A DNA stretch of 64,000 bases from NCBI RefSeq assembly GCF_013368755.1, contig NC_049566.1:1984001-2048000 (forward strand), in the 5' to 3' direction. Under the pieces are notes generated by a model. That model worked only from the letters and a program-made list of their open reading frames with translations. It had not been told where the DNA came from and made no database searches. This document shows, piece by piece, positions 1 through 11,961 of the stretch (positions are counted from its first letter, which is position 1; every line of letters starts with the position of its first letter). The DNA comes from Talaromyces rugulosus (taxonomy: Eukaryota; Ascomycota; Eurotiomycetes; Eurotiales; Trichocomaceae). A program made the position numbers and the translations under genes.

Positions 1-35
1 ACAGCTGACAGCGTATATGATATAGACGATACCAG

Positions 36-982
36 AGCCCTCGACTCTATCTGAGTTTGACTTACGTGAATTTGAGTGCGAAGGAAAAGTCTATTCCTCC
101 TTCGCTTACCTCATTGGAGTTGTTCGGGGTCTATCACAGACATCAGTTTTGGTATCTTGGCAGAGCGATGGGAGCCCAACTTCAGATGCCGTTGCCGCAA
201 TCGACTCGGTAGTTGACGGATGGCTCCTACTCCTACCAGAATCAAAGCAACAGGTTATGAACAGCAGTGGTGAAATTGACGAGCTGTTATATTTCGCCAA
301 GATGTGGATCCATGCGTAAGCACGCATCCTTCGAAGCATATAACTTGTTAGCACCGCTAACTTCCTCCCCAGGAGCTTAATTTGTTGTCATAGAGCATTA
401 TCTGACATTATTTTTAACCCTCTGGAAAATCTCTCTAGCTGCGCCGGGTCGCCTCAGACTAATGCATTGCCAAGCGAGATAAAACAAGTACACACCATGA
501 GGTGTCTCTCATCTATTCAGCAGCAGGTCAGCCTACTTACTCTTCCTAAACGGCCATTCTGCCACAGCCCCTTTATTATCTGCATGGTTGTAGTCGGCAC
601 GCTACCCTACTTCTCAGCTTGCACCTGCCTTCTGCGAGGCGGCAAACTCACAGTCGCACGAGAACAAATTCGTGTAATTATAGGATGCCTGAGGGCGCTG
701 GGCGACGTGTGGAAGAAGGGACGGAATCGTGTGCAGGAGCTTCAGGCTATTGGCAAAGAGATTATAGGTACTACAGGACTTGGCAATGCGAGAATGGGCG
801 AGACGGCCGCTGCAGCTGGAGTGACGAATAACCCTTATCAGGCTCCTACTTCTCTGCCATTCGCTGGCTTGAATGTACCCCCCTCGACGGTCGATGCGAA
901 TGAATTCGCACAGCTGTGGCTATCTATGAATCAGCAGCTGGATATCAATACATGGATTACCGATAACTTTCCAGCGCAGTAG
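36..982 (+). CDS. Zn(II)2Cys6-type fungal transcription factor, C-terminal part (5' end outside window)
   Basis: Two exons are visible, 36..315 and 373..982, with a clean GTAAGC donor, an acceptor ending CCCCAG and matching phase. An upstream acceptor ending ACCAG at 33-35 opens the first exon, because the same frame has a stop at 23-25. The protein reads like the C-terminal middle-homology tail of fungal C6 zinc-cluster regulators: an acidic stretch (SEFDLREFECEG), then a helix-rich segment (SPFIICMVVVG; VAREQIRVIIGCLRALGDVW; VQELQAIGKE) and a short hydrophilic end. The DNA-binding cysteine cluster is not in the window, so the target pathway cannot be named. Family assignment rests on the tail alone. 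It acts in the nucleus if intact. Confidence 0.7.
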
Positions 983-1531
983 CCGAATACTACACGAGCG
1001 GATCTATATTTATAATTTATAATTTAAAAAGAGATAATCTTAGTATATTAATGAGAAGAGATGGAAATATGATTTATGAAGTGATTATCTTGTTATGTAT
1101 ATAAATAGAGTGTTGTAGAATGTTATAACTTCAAGTTATATGACATGATGTCACATGACCTAATATCACATAGTGTCATATTTGTGTGACAATAGATAAG
1201 TTAAAAGTAAAGTATTATAATAATAAGATTAAAAAAAAAAAAAAGAGAGATTGATTTTTATAATAGAAAGCTATAGTAGATCTTATATAAGATTTGGTTC
1301 TTACTAACTACATTTGGACAAGCTAGAAAATCTATAGATGATCCATCATGTGACTTACGTCGCGTCGCGATGGAGTGACCAGTCGAGCACAGTTTATACC
1401 CACTACTTGTGTCCGACCGACCCTTCATTGAACCTCGTGATTTCGCAACAGGATTCAGAGTATGAACGGAAATCTCGCTGTGATCTAGCATATTGAACGT
1501 GTCGTCCCAACTGTTGTTTTGCCCCGCCATA
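983..1531. other. AT-rich intergenic region with small hairpins
   Basis: About 550 bp separate the regulator's stop from the Sos7 start. It is AT-rich and has a 14-A tract at 1231-1244. A 17-bp odd palindrome (1124-1140) is followed directly by a 13-bp one (1141-1153) and more TCACATG/CATGTGA-like half-sites to about 1190. No coding evidence was seen. Confidence 0.6.
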
Positions 1532-2566
1532 ATGGCAGCACCATTATCCCCCGCAAAGGCCTACGCCAAAATCCAACAAATCCAACAAGGTCAAAACAAT
1601 GACCCCAATACCGAACTTGCGATTTTACGGATTAGCGAACCAATTACCTCGTCTTTAGATGCCGCAGACTTTTCGCGATCACTATCCAAACGCGCTTCAG
1701 ATGCGTCGATAAACCCATCAGAGAACCCTACCCCCGCGTCGTTGGAGGCGGATTTGACGCATTACAAGGTGGGCTACAACTAGATCCATTCGTTATACAT
1801 CTGTTTTCTTGGACTGATTGATTTCTTATCGTGTTATTAGGAATTATTCTCGAAACTGCGCTTTTCATATTTAGAACAGGTCACAAAAGAGAAGTTTTTA
1901 CGAGCCATTGTTGGAGATCCGCCACTCGTCGTGGGCCATAATGAAAATGTGGAGTTGGAGACAAATTTGGCCGAAGTCAAACAGGAACTCAAAAACCGGA
2001 AAGAGGAAGTACGACTTATGGTAGAAGATATGGAGAAGGTTGTTAGAGAATTGGCTACACGTGAGTTCTTTTTTTTGCACATCATTCGGCTGTTAAGACG
2101 AGCCACTTATTGTTATTTTAAAACAGGGTATAAAAACGTGCAGCTTCAGACGACACAACTGTCGACACTTCCTAAGGAAATAGCCAATTTAGAAAACACA
2201 ATTGCCACGCTACGGGCATCACAGGCCCAGCACGCACTTGCAGCAGATCCTAGCAATCCAGCATCCTCCCAAAACTTGTCGTTACCAGCAACCTTGTCGC
2301 TGCTTGCAGAACGGGAAGCAGAACTGGCCGGAATTGATCGACAATTGACTTCAATGCATACAACCCTTCCTCGTAAAACGCGAGAAGCGGAAGCAATGCA
2401 AAGGGAGCTGGGAGTTTTGGAGCGGAGAAAGACGGAGACTCTCGGCCAAGCGCGCGAGGCACAGAGGAAAAAGCTTGAGGGCGAGAGCGATGGTCTGGAA
2501 GAGATGGGTAGATGGTATCGCGGCGCTGAAGCCACTTTGAAGAAGTTGGTTGATGTGGAGAATTAA
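1532..2566 (+). CDS. sos7: Kinetochore protein Sos7 (coiled-coil partner of Spc7/KNL1)
   Basis: Three exons, 1532..1768, 1841..2060 and 2127..2566, give a 298-residue protein with all phases consistent. After a variable N-terminus it has the Sos7 signature: an ELFSKLRFSYLEQVTKEKFL block followed by AIVGDPP (about residues 80-106), then long heptad-like coiled coils (about 110-150 and 160-290) rich in E, K, L and Q. In fission yeast Sos7 binds Spc7/KNL1 and is needed to localise the Mis12 complex at the kinetochore. The start at 1532 gives MAAPLSPAKAYAKIQQ; an upstream in-frame start would add an unlike leader. The assignment is from remembered family consensus, not a search. Confidence 0.85.
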
Positions 2567-2830
2567 GATTACATTTCGGGAGTTTTGCTTATGCATTGAT
2601 GATACTAGGCTGACAAGTGTCACGGCGTGTTGTGTTAAGTTGTTGATAATAGTTATTCATATACCATCTACGTACGTTTTTAGAATCTAGTTTTTTGAAC
2701 CTCTGAATATAAAGCTACCTGTGTAGCTAGTTCATATTGAATCATGATCATACAACATGCTATCCTATGCTGCAGCAGAAAACTCCTCAGAGACCCTGTC
2801 CATAAAGACTTTTTGGTATCAATTTTTAAT

Positions 2831-3724
2831 CTATTCCTCCTCTTCCTCCTCACCCTCGTCATCACCACCCTCAGCGGCCTTGGACTTCTTGCGGCGGACA
2901 CGTCCAGGGCGGCCGCCACCGAAGGGCGAGGTGAGAGCGAAGTCAATGTGCTTCTGGGAGTCGAGACGGACCATGAAGGAGGGAACGTTGACGATCTGCT
3001 TGCCGACACTATTCAACTGTTAGTATGATATACTTGCGAACTAAACAGCGACAAGAACATACCGGATGTGACGCTGGCGGATCAGGACACGGGCGTGGTG
3101 GATAGACTTGGCAAGACCGAGCTTGTAGACACAGGTCTGGAGACGACGCTCCAAGAAATCCTCAATCTTCAAGGCCAAGACGTAATCGAGCTTCATGCGG
3201 GACTCGTCGAGCACACCGACACGAACCAGACGACGAATCAAGGCATTGCCTTCGAAGAGACGCTTGGGGTCCTTCTCGTCGAGAGTAAGAAGCTCACTAA
3301 AAAAGAACACCAGTCAGATCATCCGCCTCAGCAATTCCATGACAAAAGTGATATCCATACCGAGCAGCACGACGAATCTTGGAAAGGGTGAGCTGGACAC
3401 GCCACACCTCACGCTTGTTGCGAAGACCGAACTCGCCGACGATCTTCAATTCGGAGTCACTATCGAGGGGTTAGGAATGGACAACACGACATAAGCAGAA
3501 GCACGCTTCCACTTAGTGGCCGGGGAGTACTGACAGACGAGCCGACTCATATGCTAGCAAAATGTTAGTATCGCGATGATCCAAGTTGTTTTTTAAGTGA
3601 TTGTAGGTTACTCACGGCGACGAGGAGTCTTGTAGGTCTTGGAGTAGGAACGTCTGGAAAACGAGAAAATCAATTAGACACTGCATGGTCGACTGCGCAT
3701 TTCGAGGTTTACTCACGGGGCCAT
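2831..3724 (-). CDS. rps9: 40S ribosomal protein S9 (uS4)
   Basis: Six exons on the minus strand: 3724..3717, 3653..3616, 3553..3535, 3459..3361, 3296..3063 and 3008..2831. They splice to 191 residues beginning [16 protein letters not shown]. The S4 RNA-binding fold is clear ([40 protein letters not shown]), and the tail ends in the usual acidic run (EGEEEEEE). uS4 binds 18S rRNA early in small-subunit assembly and takes part in decoding fidelity. The first exon codes only 8 nt, a start-proximal micro-exon typical of fungal ribosomal-protein genes. It is transcribed divergently from RPL21, and the two share a promoter of about 280 bp. Confidence 0.97.
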
Positions 3725-4007
3725 GGCTGCGGTGGTACTCTCCCGGTTGTCGTGATGAGGTCGGAACGGTCAACTTGAATTTGTTCGAAGTTGCGCTTGA
3801 GATCAGAAGTGGAGGGCAATCGGGGAGACCCACTAAGCGAAGCGAAGCGGCAGTTATTGGCTGCTGTAGGGCCAGCCCTAATATCATTCCTGATGCGGAT
3901 TAGTCTGCGCACTAACCGCCCGGGCATCACCAACTTTGCGGACAGAGGCACACCACCTTGCAAGTCGACAGCTTTACGACCACCAGCATCACGACAACAC
4001 CGCAGAG
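3725..4007. promoter_or_regulatory. Bidirectional promoter between RPS9 and RPL21
   Basis: The start codons of two cytosolic ribosomal-protein genes, one per subunit, lie 283 bp apart and face away from each other. This arrangement implies shared growth-linked control. No single known ribosomal-protein promoter element could be identified with certainty by eye. Confidence 0.7.
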
Positions 4008-4730
4008 ATGGGTCACTCACACGGTCTGCGCGCCGGCACTCGGGTATGTTTACGAAAATAATCTGAGCGATCCTGTCCTTCGAACGGCGAACTAACGACT
4101 GCGAATAGTATGCCTTTTCTCGCGACTTCAAGAAGAAGGGTTTCATCGCCCTTTCCACCTACCTGAAGGTATACCGGTATGCGCAAATTCACATCGAGAC
4201 AATTTCAAGAAGGACTGCATTCTGACGGAATATAGGGTCGGTGACATTGTCGACATCAGGTGCAATGGTGCTGTTCAGAAAGGGTTAGTCAATATTCAAT
4301 CTTCTTTGCCTTTCGAAGCATTCACCCTGCTACGGAAAAAACGAATCTATCGAAAGGATAATTTTGTTCATATGCTGAGACGGTTTTCTTCTTCTACAGT
4401 TTGCCCTACAAGTTGTACCACGGCAAGACCGGTGTCGTCTACAACGTGGCCAAGTCCTCCGTCGGTGTCATCATCTACAAGCGTGTCGGCAACCGTTACC
4501 TCGAGAAGCGTATCAACGTTCGCATCGAGCACGTCGTTCACTCTCGCTCCCGTGAGGAGTTCATCAACCGTGTCAAGGAGAACGCCATCAAGAAGCGCCA
4601 GGCTAAGGAGGGAGGCACTCACCTTCACTTGAAGAGACAAGCCGTCCAACCCCGTGAATCCCGCGTTGTCGACTCGAACACCAACTTCCCCGAGACGATC
4701 ACCCCTATCCCTTACGACACTCACATTTAA
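4008..4730 (+). CDS. rpl21: 60S ribosomal protein L21 (eL21)
   Basis: Four exons, 4008..4043, 4109..4176, 4236..4283 and 4400..4730, give 160 residues, the normal length for the family. The protein begins MGHSHGLRAGTRYAFSRDFK and contains YHGKTGVVYNV and GNRYLEKRINVRIEH, hallmarks of eL21, and it ends with the conserved proline-rich PRESRVVDSNTNFPETI region. eL21 is a eukaryote/archaea-specific large-subunit protein that contacts 5S and 25S rRNA. As in many fungal ribosomal-protein genes, introns cluster toward the 5' end. An AATAAA lies at 4866-4871, about 140 bp past the stop, and may serve polyadenylation. Confidence 0.97.
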
Positions 4731-5327
4731 ATATTTTCGACAGGAAAAAAATCTGGGATTTGGTGTTTTGTGTGTATGTCTTTGTGCCAGGTCGTGGGTT
4801 GCATGATGAGCAAAATGGTTCGGGAAACCTTGTGTTTCGTGCATAGAATCTCCCAATGAGAAAACAATAAACCAAAAAATTTTCCAACTTCATTTCAGTT
4901 TGATCAGACGTAGACGAGGACCAGCCAGCCGGCTTGTATTGTTACCACCGAAGATGGCAACTCCGTCAACGCAAGATGCGCCTTGTGTAGCCTCACTAGT
5001 ATTCGTAGACAAGCTCTTATATACGGACTCTCAGTTAATATCTGAATAAGAACTCACATGCGTCACTTCGACCTGTGTTTGCGGCGGATTCGAAAAGCTG
5101 AGCCATGCCGAGCGCGTGATTGGCCGGCGCTGTGGGCGAACTCCCGATAACTCCGCAAAAAAGTTCTCGGGAGGGACTTCGACTCCCTAACTCACTCTTT
5201 CCATTCCCTTTTTCATTTCATGTACAATATTTATCGTTTACTAATGACTGAGGAATAACGCGTTATTCTACGGACCAAAGTCCCTCTTTATTTCAATCTT
5301 AATCCCCCATCTTACCCACAACCAAGC
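4731..5327. other. Intergenic: RPL21 3' region and Rim2 promoter
   Basis: About 600 bp hold the RPL21 3' UTR (AATAAA at 4866-4871) and the upstream region of the carrier gene. A C/T-rich stretch (about 5185-5215) precedes the Rim2 start. No other gene is seen. Confidence 0.6.
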
Positions 5328-6597
5328 ATGACCTTCTCAACCGCGTCACATAGCAGCCCTGCGCAGGCGCAACTGCCCCAGAAGCTTTCGTCGGAGAACA
5401 CGGTGATTGAATCCAGAGAAACCGGAGAGGTGATGCCGAAGCGAGATGAACCGCCAAAAGAAAAGCCTCTGGCGCATTTTGTTGCAGGAGGGTATGTAGG
5501 AATAATCTCCAAAGAAAGCCCAAGTATCCATGCTAATGAGAATCGTGTTTTAGAGTCGGCGGAATGACGGCGGCCACCTTGACGAGTCCTTTGGATGTAT
5601 TGAAAACAAGGCTTCAGTCAGATTTTTACCAGAGCCAACTGCAATCGCTGCGCAGTTCACACCCTGTGCGGCCAGCTCCTGCCATCGTCGCACTCCCGCG
5701 CAGCGCCCTCTTGCATTTCAACGAAACTTTTCAGATTCTTCACTCGATATACAAGCACGAAGGTCCCCGCGCACTGTTCAAAGGCCTTGGTCCTAATTTG
5801 ATTGGCGTTGTCCCTGCACGTGCGATCAACTTCTATGTCTACGGTAATGGAAAGCGAATTCTGAGCAATTACCTGGGCTATCATGATTCGATGAGAACAC
5901 CATGGGGCATCCACTTGGGTGCTGCAGCTATTGCAGGCATGGCCACCGGCACAGCTACGAATCCTATCTGGCTGATCAAGACTCGTCTGCAACTCGATAA
6001 GTCCAATGCCGAGAGTGGAAGGGGCGGCCGGCAATACAAGAACAGTTGGGACTGCGTCAAACAAACGGTTCGGCACGAGGGAGTTCGAGGATTATATAAG
6101 GGACTGTCTGCCTCCTATCTCGGTGTCGTCGAGAGTGCGTCGCAATGGGTCCTGTACGAGCAGATGAAGATGTTTTTGGCGAGACGCGAGGCTGCCAGAC
6201 TGGCGGATCCAGCCCATGTGCATACTACCTGGGACGACATCGAACTCTGGGGCGGTCGTATTGGTGCTGCTGGTACCGCCAAGTTGATTGCTGCGGTGGC
6301 TACATACCCACACGAAGTTGTTCGCACGCGATTAAGACAAGCACCAGTTGTGCCCGTTGGCGGCGGCAAGGTCCATGTGAAGTACACTGGCTTAATTCAA
6401 TGCTTCAAGGTGGTTGCCAAGGAAGAAGGCATGGCCGGACTTTACGGCGGACTGACTCCGCATCTTTTGCGTGTCGTTCCGTCTGCCGCTATCATGTTCG
6501 GAATGTAAGCATTGTCTGCCACCTATTAACCCGTGATCGAAACTAATTTTTGCCTAGGTACGAGGTCATCCTCCGTCTTTTTGGCACGACCTCTTAA
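5328..6597 (+). CDS. rim2: Mitochondrial pyrimidine nucleotide carrier, Rim2 type
   Basis: Three exons, 5328..5491, 5554..6504 and 6558..6597, encode 384 residues of the SLC25 carrier family. Three carrier signatures occur in order: SPLDVLKTRL, NPIWLIKTRL and YPHEVVRTRLR. The tryptophan in the second (PIWLIKTR) marks the nucleotide subgroup that includes yeast Rim2p and human SLC25A33/36. Rim2 exchanges pyrimidine (deoxy)nucleotides across the inner mitochondrial membrane and supports mtDNA and RNA synthesis. The N-terminal ~45 residues are hydrophilic and variable. The last exon codes only 13 residues after a phase-2 intron; without it the protein would end at FGM, before the last half-helix. 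Confidence 0.92.
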
Positions 6598-8419
6598 TAT
6601 TATTATTGGCGGTGACGCCCCCCACCCCCCTATTACAACTGTATTATACTAGCCTCTCCTCATTTTCTTCTTATTTTCCTGTCCTCGTGCCTCAAGTGCC
6701 GGGATGGTCTTATCTGCATATTGCTGGCGCTATTCTGGTGTGGGTTGTGTTGCAGACATTCGTCAGAACTATTTTTATTGTCTGCGTTATATGTAAAATA
6801 GTCAAGGTTTCTTCGGGCGTTTCTAAAAGGGTGTGGTGTGGACATGAAGACTTATTTTTAGATGGAGATATATTAATAGATATGAGAACTTCGCTTAAGC
6901 ATCAAAGTGATTTTCGAGCAGTCGGTCATTTGACACTACACATGCACCAGTGACAAGTAGGGTAATCGATGTCTCACGTCAACTGATGAGTCAATTGATG
7001 TTCGCAATGCCGAATTGTCAGGTGGTTGGTGAATTCGGACACCCATCGGACGAACTTGTCGGATACGAAAGCAACACATAAAACATTTGCCGTTTCGTCA
7101 ATGATGTCAGATCTTTGAACGAGTGCACTCAATTGGTCGATGACAGTGTTTTTAGGCTCCAAAGGAAACAATTCTACTAATATAACTTTCAGCGGCAGCT
7201 TCAACGCGATTGATAGTGCGGATCTAGCCTGCATTGACAATCAATTGATGCCATGAAAATGAAAAATTCGAGTCATGCGTTGCAGGGAAGAGTTGCGTTG
7301 AGTGCCTTTTACCTTGTAATCTTCTAATTAATTTTTTTTTAAAAAAAGGTCATTGAAAATATGAAATAGATTTTGTTACTACTACGGGCGATACCCTGCT
7401 CCTTTTTGGTACAGGTTATTACGTTTCCTTCAGGTCAATCGTATATATGGTAATATCTCGTGTGAAAATTACACCGAATATGTATAGCCAATATCTCGTC
7501 TAGACTGCTCTGACCGACTTTGACTCGCGCTCTTACATCTAAATTAGGATGATGCTATTCTTGAACGGCCAATCCGATACTGTCAATCAGCGCTGAGGCG
7601 TTTTGCTAACGAATAAGTGGGTCCCTGCAACTTATTCCTTATCTGGCTAGTATGAAATAAGAATAGTGGTGTAATTGGTCAAAGTTCAGCAAACCCCACT
7701 ATTATGCATCAAAAGAAGTTAGAGCGTTTCTAAAAATGGACTTTCTTCAGCGGCATCAAAATCCTAGTTTGCCCAATCACCACCTGCCGTCAACACTCTA
7801 TACTCGATAACCTAGTCTCGTTGAAACGCAGTTAAGCGTCAAGTGAAACTGATGCTACGTTGTTGACTGACCTCTCGCAATGCAGATTTGTTTATGGTGG
7901 ATACGTCGCCCAGGTCCTTTTTATAGATGCATCCAATCACGCATTTGCTTCCTGAAGAATACGATCGTTCGCTTGCAGCTACTAAGTCACTAAACATCTG
8001 GCCATGGGCTGTTGGCACTAGCACTCGGTTCTTTTTTAGAAACTAATCTTTAACTAACGAAGCGACCCACTGCTTATGGTTGGACACAAGGTGTCGAATC
8101 TGTCGACATCCGGTTCTTGGCACTCCATCTCCATTTGCATGCATGGCAAGGGTACACGTGCACATGTACCACCTGCTCCTTTGGGCTATAGCTAGCAGAA
8201 TAAACCAACATCGACTAGAGGCCGAGAATTCCGATTCTTCCAAATTAGCGCTTGGGCTTGTTATATTGACTTTTATTTATATGAACTGGCATCCCGGTTA
8301 CACATCATATTAATCAACAAATTACTTTCTCCTCTCGAATAGTGACATCGGTTCCTGGCCTGAACCTGTCAATATACTTATTCAATTATTTATTTATTTT
8401 ATTATTTATCAAATTCACG
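6598..8419. other. Gene-poor interval, possible decayed coding pieces
   Basis: This 1.8 kb stretch has no convincing gene. Two minus-strand open stretches, 7839-8024 and 6974-7240, have protein-like composition. The first could end at a splice donor (GTCAGT just after its ALRE residues), but no family is recognised and the pieces cannot be joined convincingly. The 10-mer TCAATTGATG occurs at 6991-7000 and 7241-7250. A T9A7 tract lies at 7332-7347. Confidence 0.5.
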
Positions 8420-9231
8420 ATGCTGGCATCTTTTCTACTTTTTACTTTTATGGCAATGGCCATGGGCTCTCCCGTGCCCTCTACCCGATGGAAGCCACAC
8501 CACCGGGATGGCTCAAATTTTTTCGGTTCATTGACTGGGACGTGTTCCATGAACATGACTAGTATCCCATCCGTGGCAAACTTCTCGTCAACCCTTCCGT
8601 CTCCCACTGGACAAAGACTACAGTATGTGGCCGTCGGACGTGGCATTCAAGTGAGTACTACCTTTTGCATATTCCGACAAGGGAGAAGCTGGTCTTGTAC
8701 TAATCGTATCAAAAGAATTATACATGTGACCCCAGTGACCCCAGTGCTCCTTCCGCAACCCCTGCAGCTATCGGTGCCGTTGCTGCTTTGTATAACGCCA
8801 ACTGCATTGTACAAAACTACGCCCACATGATCGATAAAATCCCCGACATCCTGCTTCAGTTCTCGATCAACAGCACCAAGGACGAAATCTTAGCATCGGA
8901 TTCACCAAACGTTTTGGGCCATCACCGGTTCGGGAACTCGACCACTGCGGTGTTTGATCTGAATACCGCAAGCCACGAATACGGCCAGGTGATTGCACAC
9001 AAGGCTGATTCTATGAATGCGCCCAACATATCCCCACTTGGTCAATCTCCGAGTGCAAATGGAGCGGTGGCATGGCTGTATCTGCTGCCGAGTGCTGATT
9101 CGACGGCGGATGTAACCAGCGTTTACCGGACGCACACGGCTGGTGGAAATGCACCAGCGACCTGTGAGGGGCAGAAAGGAGGCACTTTGTCGGTTGAGTA
9201 TGCAGCGATGTATTGGTTCTTCACCAAATGA
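8420..9231 (+). CDS. Secreted DUF3455-family protein
   Basis: Two exons, 8420..8650 and 8716..9231, give 248 residues. The start gives a hydrophobic signal peptide (MLASFLLFTFMAMAMGSPVP). Conserved family features follow: LPSPTGQRLQYVAVGRGIQ and NYTC, spliced across the intron, then LGHHRFGNSTTAVFDL and a C-terminal AVAWLYLLPSADSTADVTSVYRTHTAGGNAP segment. DUF3455 proteins are common, abundant extracellular proteins of filamentous fungi with no established biochemical role. Two cysteines late in the chain (TYTC-like and CEGQKG) could pair. The intron is 65 nt with a CTAAT branch sequence. It is flanked on both sides by long gene-poor DNA. Confidence 0.85.
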
Positions 9232-11070
9232 AATTTGATTATGGGATTGTCCTTGCGATTCATGAGTTCTTTGCTCTCCTTCTAGGTTCAGGCTGGGGGA
9301 AAGTTGTTTCGATATCAATATCGAGGCAGTGTCTGCTTAGGGCAACTGGCTTCAGGAATAGGGATTTGATAATTAAGCCAACACCTGCTTAAAAAGCACC
9401 GTGTTGAAGGGGCGGCAGTGTTCTGTGTTAATAATAGATAGTATTGGCCGACGCAAGCTGCATAGCAGCATGTATGGGTACCCATAACTGATGTTTTCCA
9501 TCATTTGAATAGATAAGAATGTACGTCGAAGACACGATGAACACGATGCAATGAGTCCAGAACGTCAATGACGACTGTGTCCATGGCTCGGGTAAAAGTC
9601 TCATGACCTGTTGTCAACTTACCGAAATCACTACCAAGGAATCAGTAGTTTACTTATCCCACATCTGTACTCCGTAAGGGTTTGAGTTTGAACAAGACTT
9701 AACCCCATTTCCTGTGTTTGCTGAGATTGAATCAGATTACTAAAGAACTCGTTTAATCCTAAATAAGATCATAAAACCTTAGCAAGTACTGAATAAAAGA
9801 GCCGGAAAAAAAGATGATGATAATGATAGGATAACAAAAAAATAGCAACAATAATATAAGGTTGAATTTTACACGATTCCCAACCAGAAGATGCTTCAAA
9901 CTTTTAAAAACTAGACAGCCCATATGGATATCCTGTAGTTATATAATTTAATAATATTGGATTTAGAGAATTTAAATCTGTTTCCCGAGAAATTTAGTGT
10001 ATTATAAATTCGTCAACCCGCGCCTATTGAAACGCTCGACTAGTAAGTGGGCAATACACCAATCAAATACTCTATTTCTACTGCATGAACATATGTACTC
10101 AGAGTTTCCCTTGCCACATAGTTTCCACGGTTCGGTAAGAATGATATTAACGTCGGAGCTTTCCCCTGCCCGAGCCTTGGGATGCACCAGGCCGATCCAT
10201 GGTCAGTTCGGGATTAGTGAGATTCCATGAATCCTGATGTAGCATGAATCGGTTCAACCATGTAACCTAAATAATTTGTAGCCAATCACTTGACTGGTGG
10301 CCTAGGCTTTCGGAAATTAAACAGTAATCCATGAAACGTCAAGACATCCATGAAACCCCAGATTCACCTAGACCCAGTCACCCCACCATATCATCTGCTT
10401 CATTCAAGTCACTAGTTAAACTGATCAGAATGGTCACCCTAGAAATTAGATTACGCAAAATAACCATCCAATGAATGCCTTTATATGGAAATGGTCCTTT
10501 AGAAGGCATTATTATGAACCGCTGAAACCATGAAAATGACCGAAATCTGCTTTATCTATCTTCGTATCATGACCTGGTAGTTTCCGAATGGGGCATTTTC
10601 TCTGCTTACACCTGCATTAGCGGATGAAGATCTTCGACGAGCAAAAGTCAGTGGATCCACCCTCATTGCAACGACTCACGAGTTCCCGGCCGCCTGATAA
10701 TGATATGAAACCCCAGATTCACCTAGACCCCACTATATCATCTGCTCACCAGTTGAATTGATTGATTGCCTGCCAAACAGTGGAGAATAGACCACGCGGC
10801 CCATGGGCTTAGTTTGAGGCACATACGGAGTAGCGCCAACAAGAAGGAGATCGATGGACTAAAATAAGTCTATAAATTACGGCCGGTGGAAGTGTATTTT
10901 TGTCGTTCCCTCTGTTTTATCTTATCCAGTTCTCAGCCACGAGAATCATCTCCCCCCCTCTCTCTGTGTCTGTGCGTATGGACATTGACGATCTAACGAC
11001 TTTCAAATAAAGCAGTAAGTCCAAACTAACTTCGTCTCCTACCACCTTGCTAATAAAAACCCGATAGACG
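9232..11070. other. Long AT-rich intergenic region with a duplicated segment
   Basis: No gene is seen in 1.8 kb. A 26-bp sequence is repeated perfectly at 10350-10375 and 10705-10730, and both copies are followed closely by an ATATCATCTGCT-type stretch, so a longer block was duplicated. Two copies of TACTCCGTA (either strand) lie at 9668-9676 and 10824-10832. A TATAAAT at 10871-10877 sits 200 bp before the GH16 start. Confidence 0.6.
10350..10730. repeat. Direct repeat, copies at 10350-10375 and 10705-10730
   Basis: A 26-bp unit starting ATGAAACCCCAGATTCACC is present twice, 355 bp apart, in the same orientation. Similar but imperfect sequence continues 3' of each copy. The origin is unknown; it may be a remnant of a small dispersed repeat. 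Confidence 0.75.
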
Positions 11071-11961
11071 ATGGGTTTTCTCAAAACAGCTGCCGCTCTT
11101 TCTTGCGGCATACCGACCATCATAGCTACCGTGCCGTCGATTTCGGGATATACCCTCACATGGAGCGATGACTTCAATGGCGCTGCAGGCAGTGCCCCCT
11201 CGTCCGATTCCTGGCAGTTCGACACCGGCACTTCCTACCCAGGGGCCTCTGCAAACTGGGGAACAGGGGAAATAGAATCATACACCACCGACTCCAGCAA
11301 TATCGCTTTGACCGGGAACGGATCGCTCGCCATTACACCGGTCCTAAATGGAGGATCGTGGACTTCGGCGCGTATTGAGACCGTTCCAAGCAACTTTACG
11401 GCTGAATCGGGATCGAAAATGATTATCCAGGCTAGGATTCAGATGCCTTCCATCACTGGTGAACAAGCTGTAGGTTACTGGCCAGCTTTCTGGGCGATGG
11501 GCTCTGACTTCCGCGGCAACTATTGGAACTGGCCCGTTATTGGAGAGTTTGACATCATGGAGAACGTGAACGGCCTTGACTGGGTCTCAGGAACTTTCCA
11601 TTGCGGCGTGAACCCTGGTGGGCCTTGCAACGAGACAGATGGACTCACAGGACAAGTCGCCTGCCCAGGCTCTTCATGCACAGGCAACTACCACACCTAC
11701 AGCATTACGGTGGATCGGTCGGCATCCCCCGAGACGCTGACATGGGCTGTTGATGGTCAGTCCTATCACTCGGTGTCGGAAACTGATGTGGGAAATGCCA
11801 CTACCTGGAGTTCTGCGGTGGATAGCACCAAATTCATCTTACTCAACGTTGCCGTTGGAGGCTCTTATCCCGACAAAGTATATACATCCACAACTCCGAT
11901 TTCTTCGACTGTCGGTGGCTACCCGATGTATGTTGATTACGTTGCCGTGTATAACGCTTAG
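11071..11961 (+). CDS. Secreted glycoside hydrolase family 16 (beta-glucanase type)
   Basis: A single exon of 296 residues. A short hydrophobic leader (about residues 1-26, ending SISG) precedes the beta-jelly-roll domain. The catalytic signature GEFDIMENV (ExDxxE: nucleophile Glu, helper Asp, acid/base Glu) is intact, and YWPAFWAMGSDFRGNYWNWP before it and the C-terminal VDYVAVYNA strand are typical of fungal GH16. These enzymes cut beta-1,3 or mixed-linked 1,3(4)-glucans, extracellularly or in the wall. No GPI-anchor-like hydrophobic tail is present, so a soluble secreted enzyme is inferred. The exact substrate cannot be told from sequence alone. Confidence 0.92.
   Translation: MGFLKTAAALSCGIPTIIATVPSISGYTLTWSDDFNGAAGSAPSSDSWQFDTGTSYPGASANWGTGEIESYTTDSSNIALTGNGSLAITPVLNGGSWTSARIETVPSNFTAESGSKMIIQARIQMPSITGEQAVGYWPAFWAMGSDFRGNYWNWPVIGEFDIMENVNGLDWVSGTFHCGVNPGGPCNETDGLTGQVACPGSSCTGNYHTYSITVDRSASPETLTWAVDGQSYHSVSETDVGNATTWSSAVDSTKFILLNVAVGGSYPDKVYTSTTPISSTVGGYPMYVDYVAVYNA

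Noticed and set aside
6606..6953. 115-codon plus-strand frame with hydrophobic segments
   Set aside because: Begins nine bases after the Rim2 stop without an ATG and is best read as 3' UTR.
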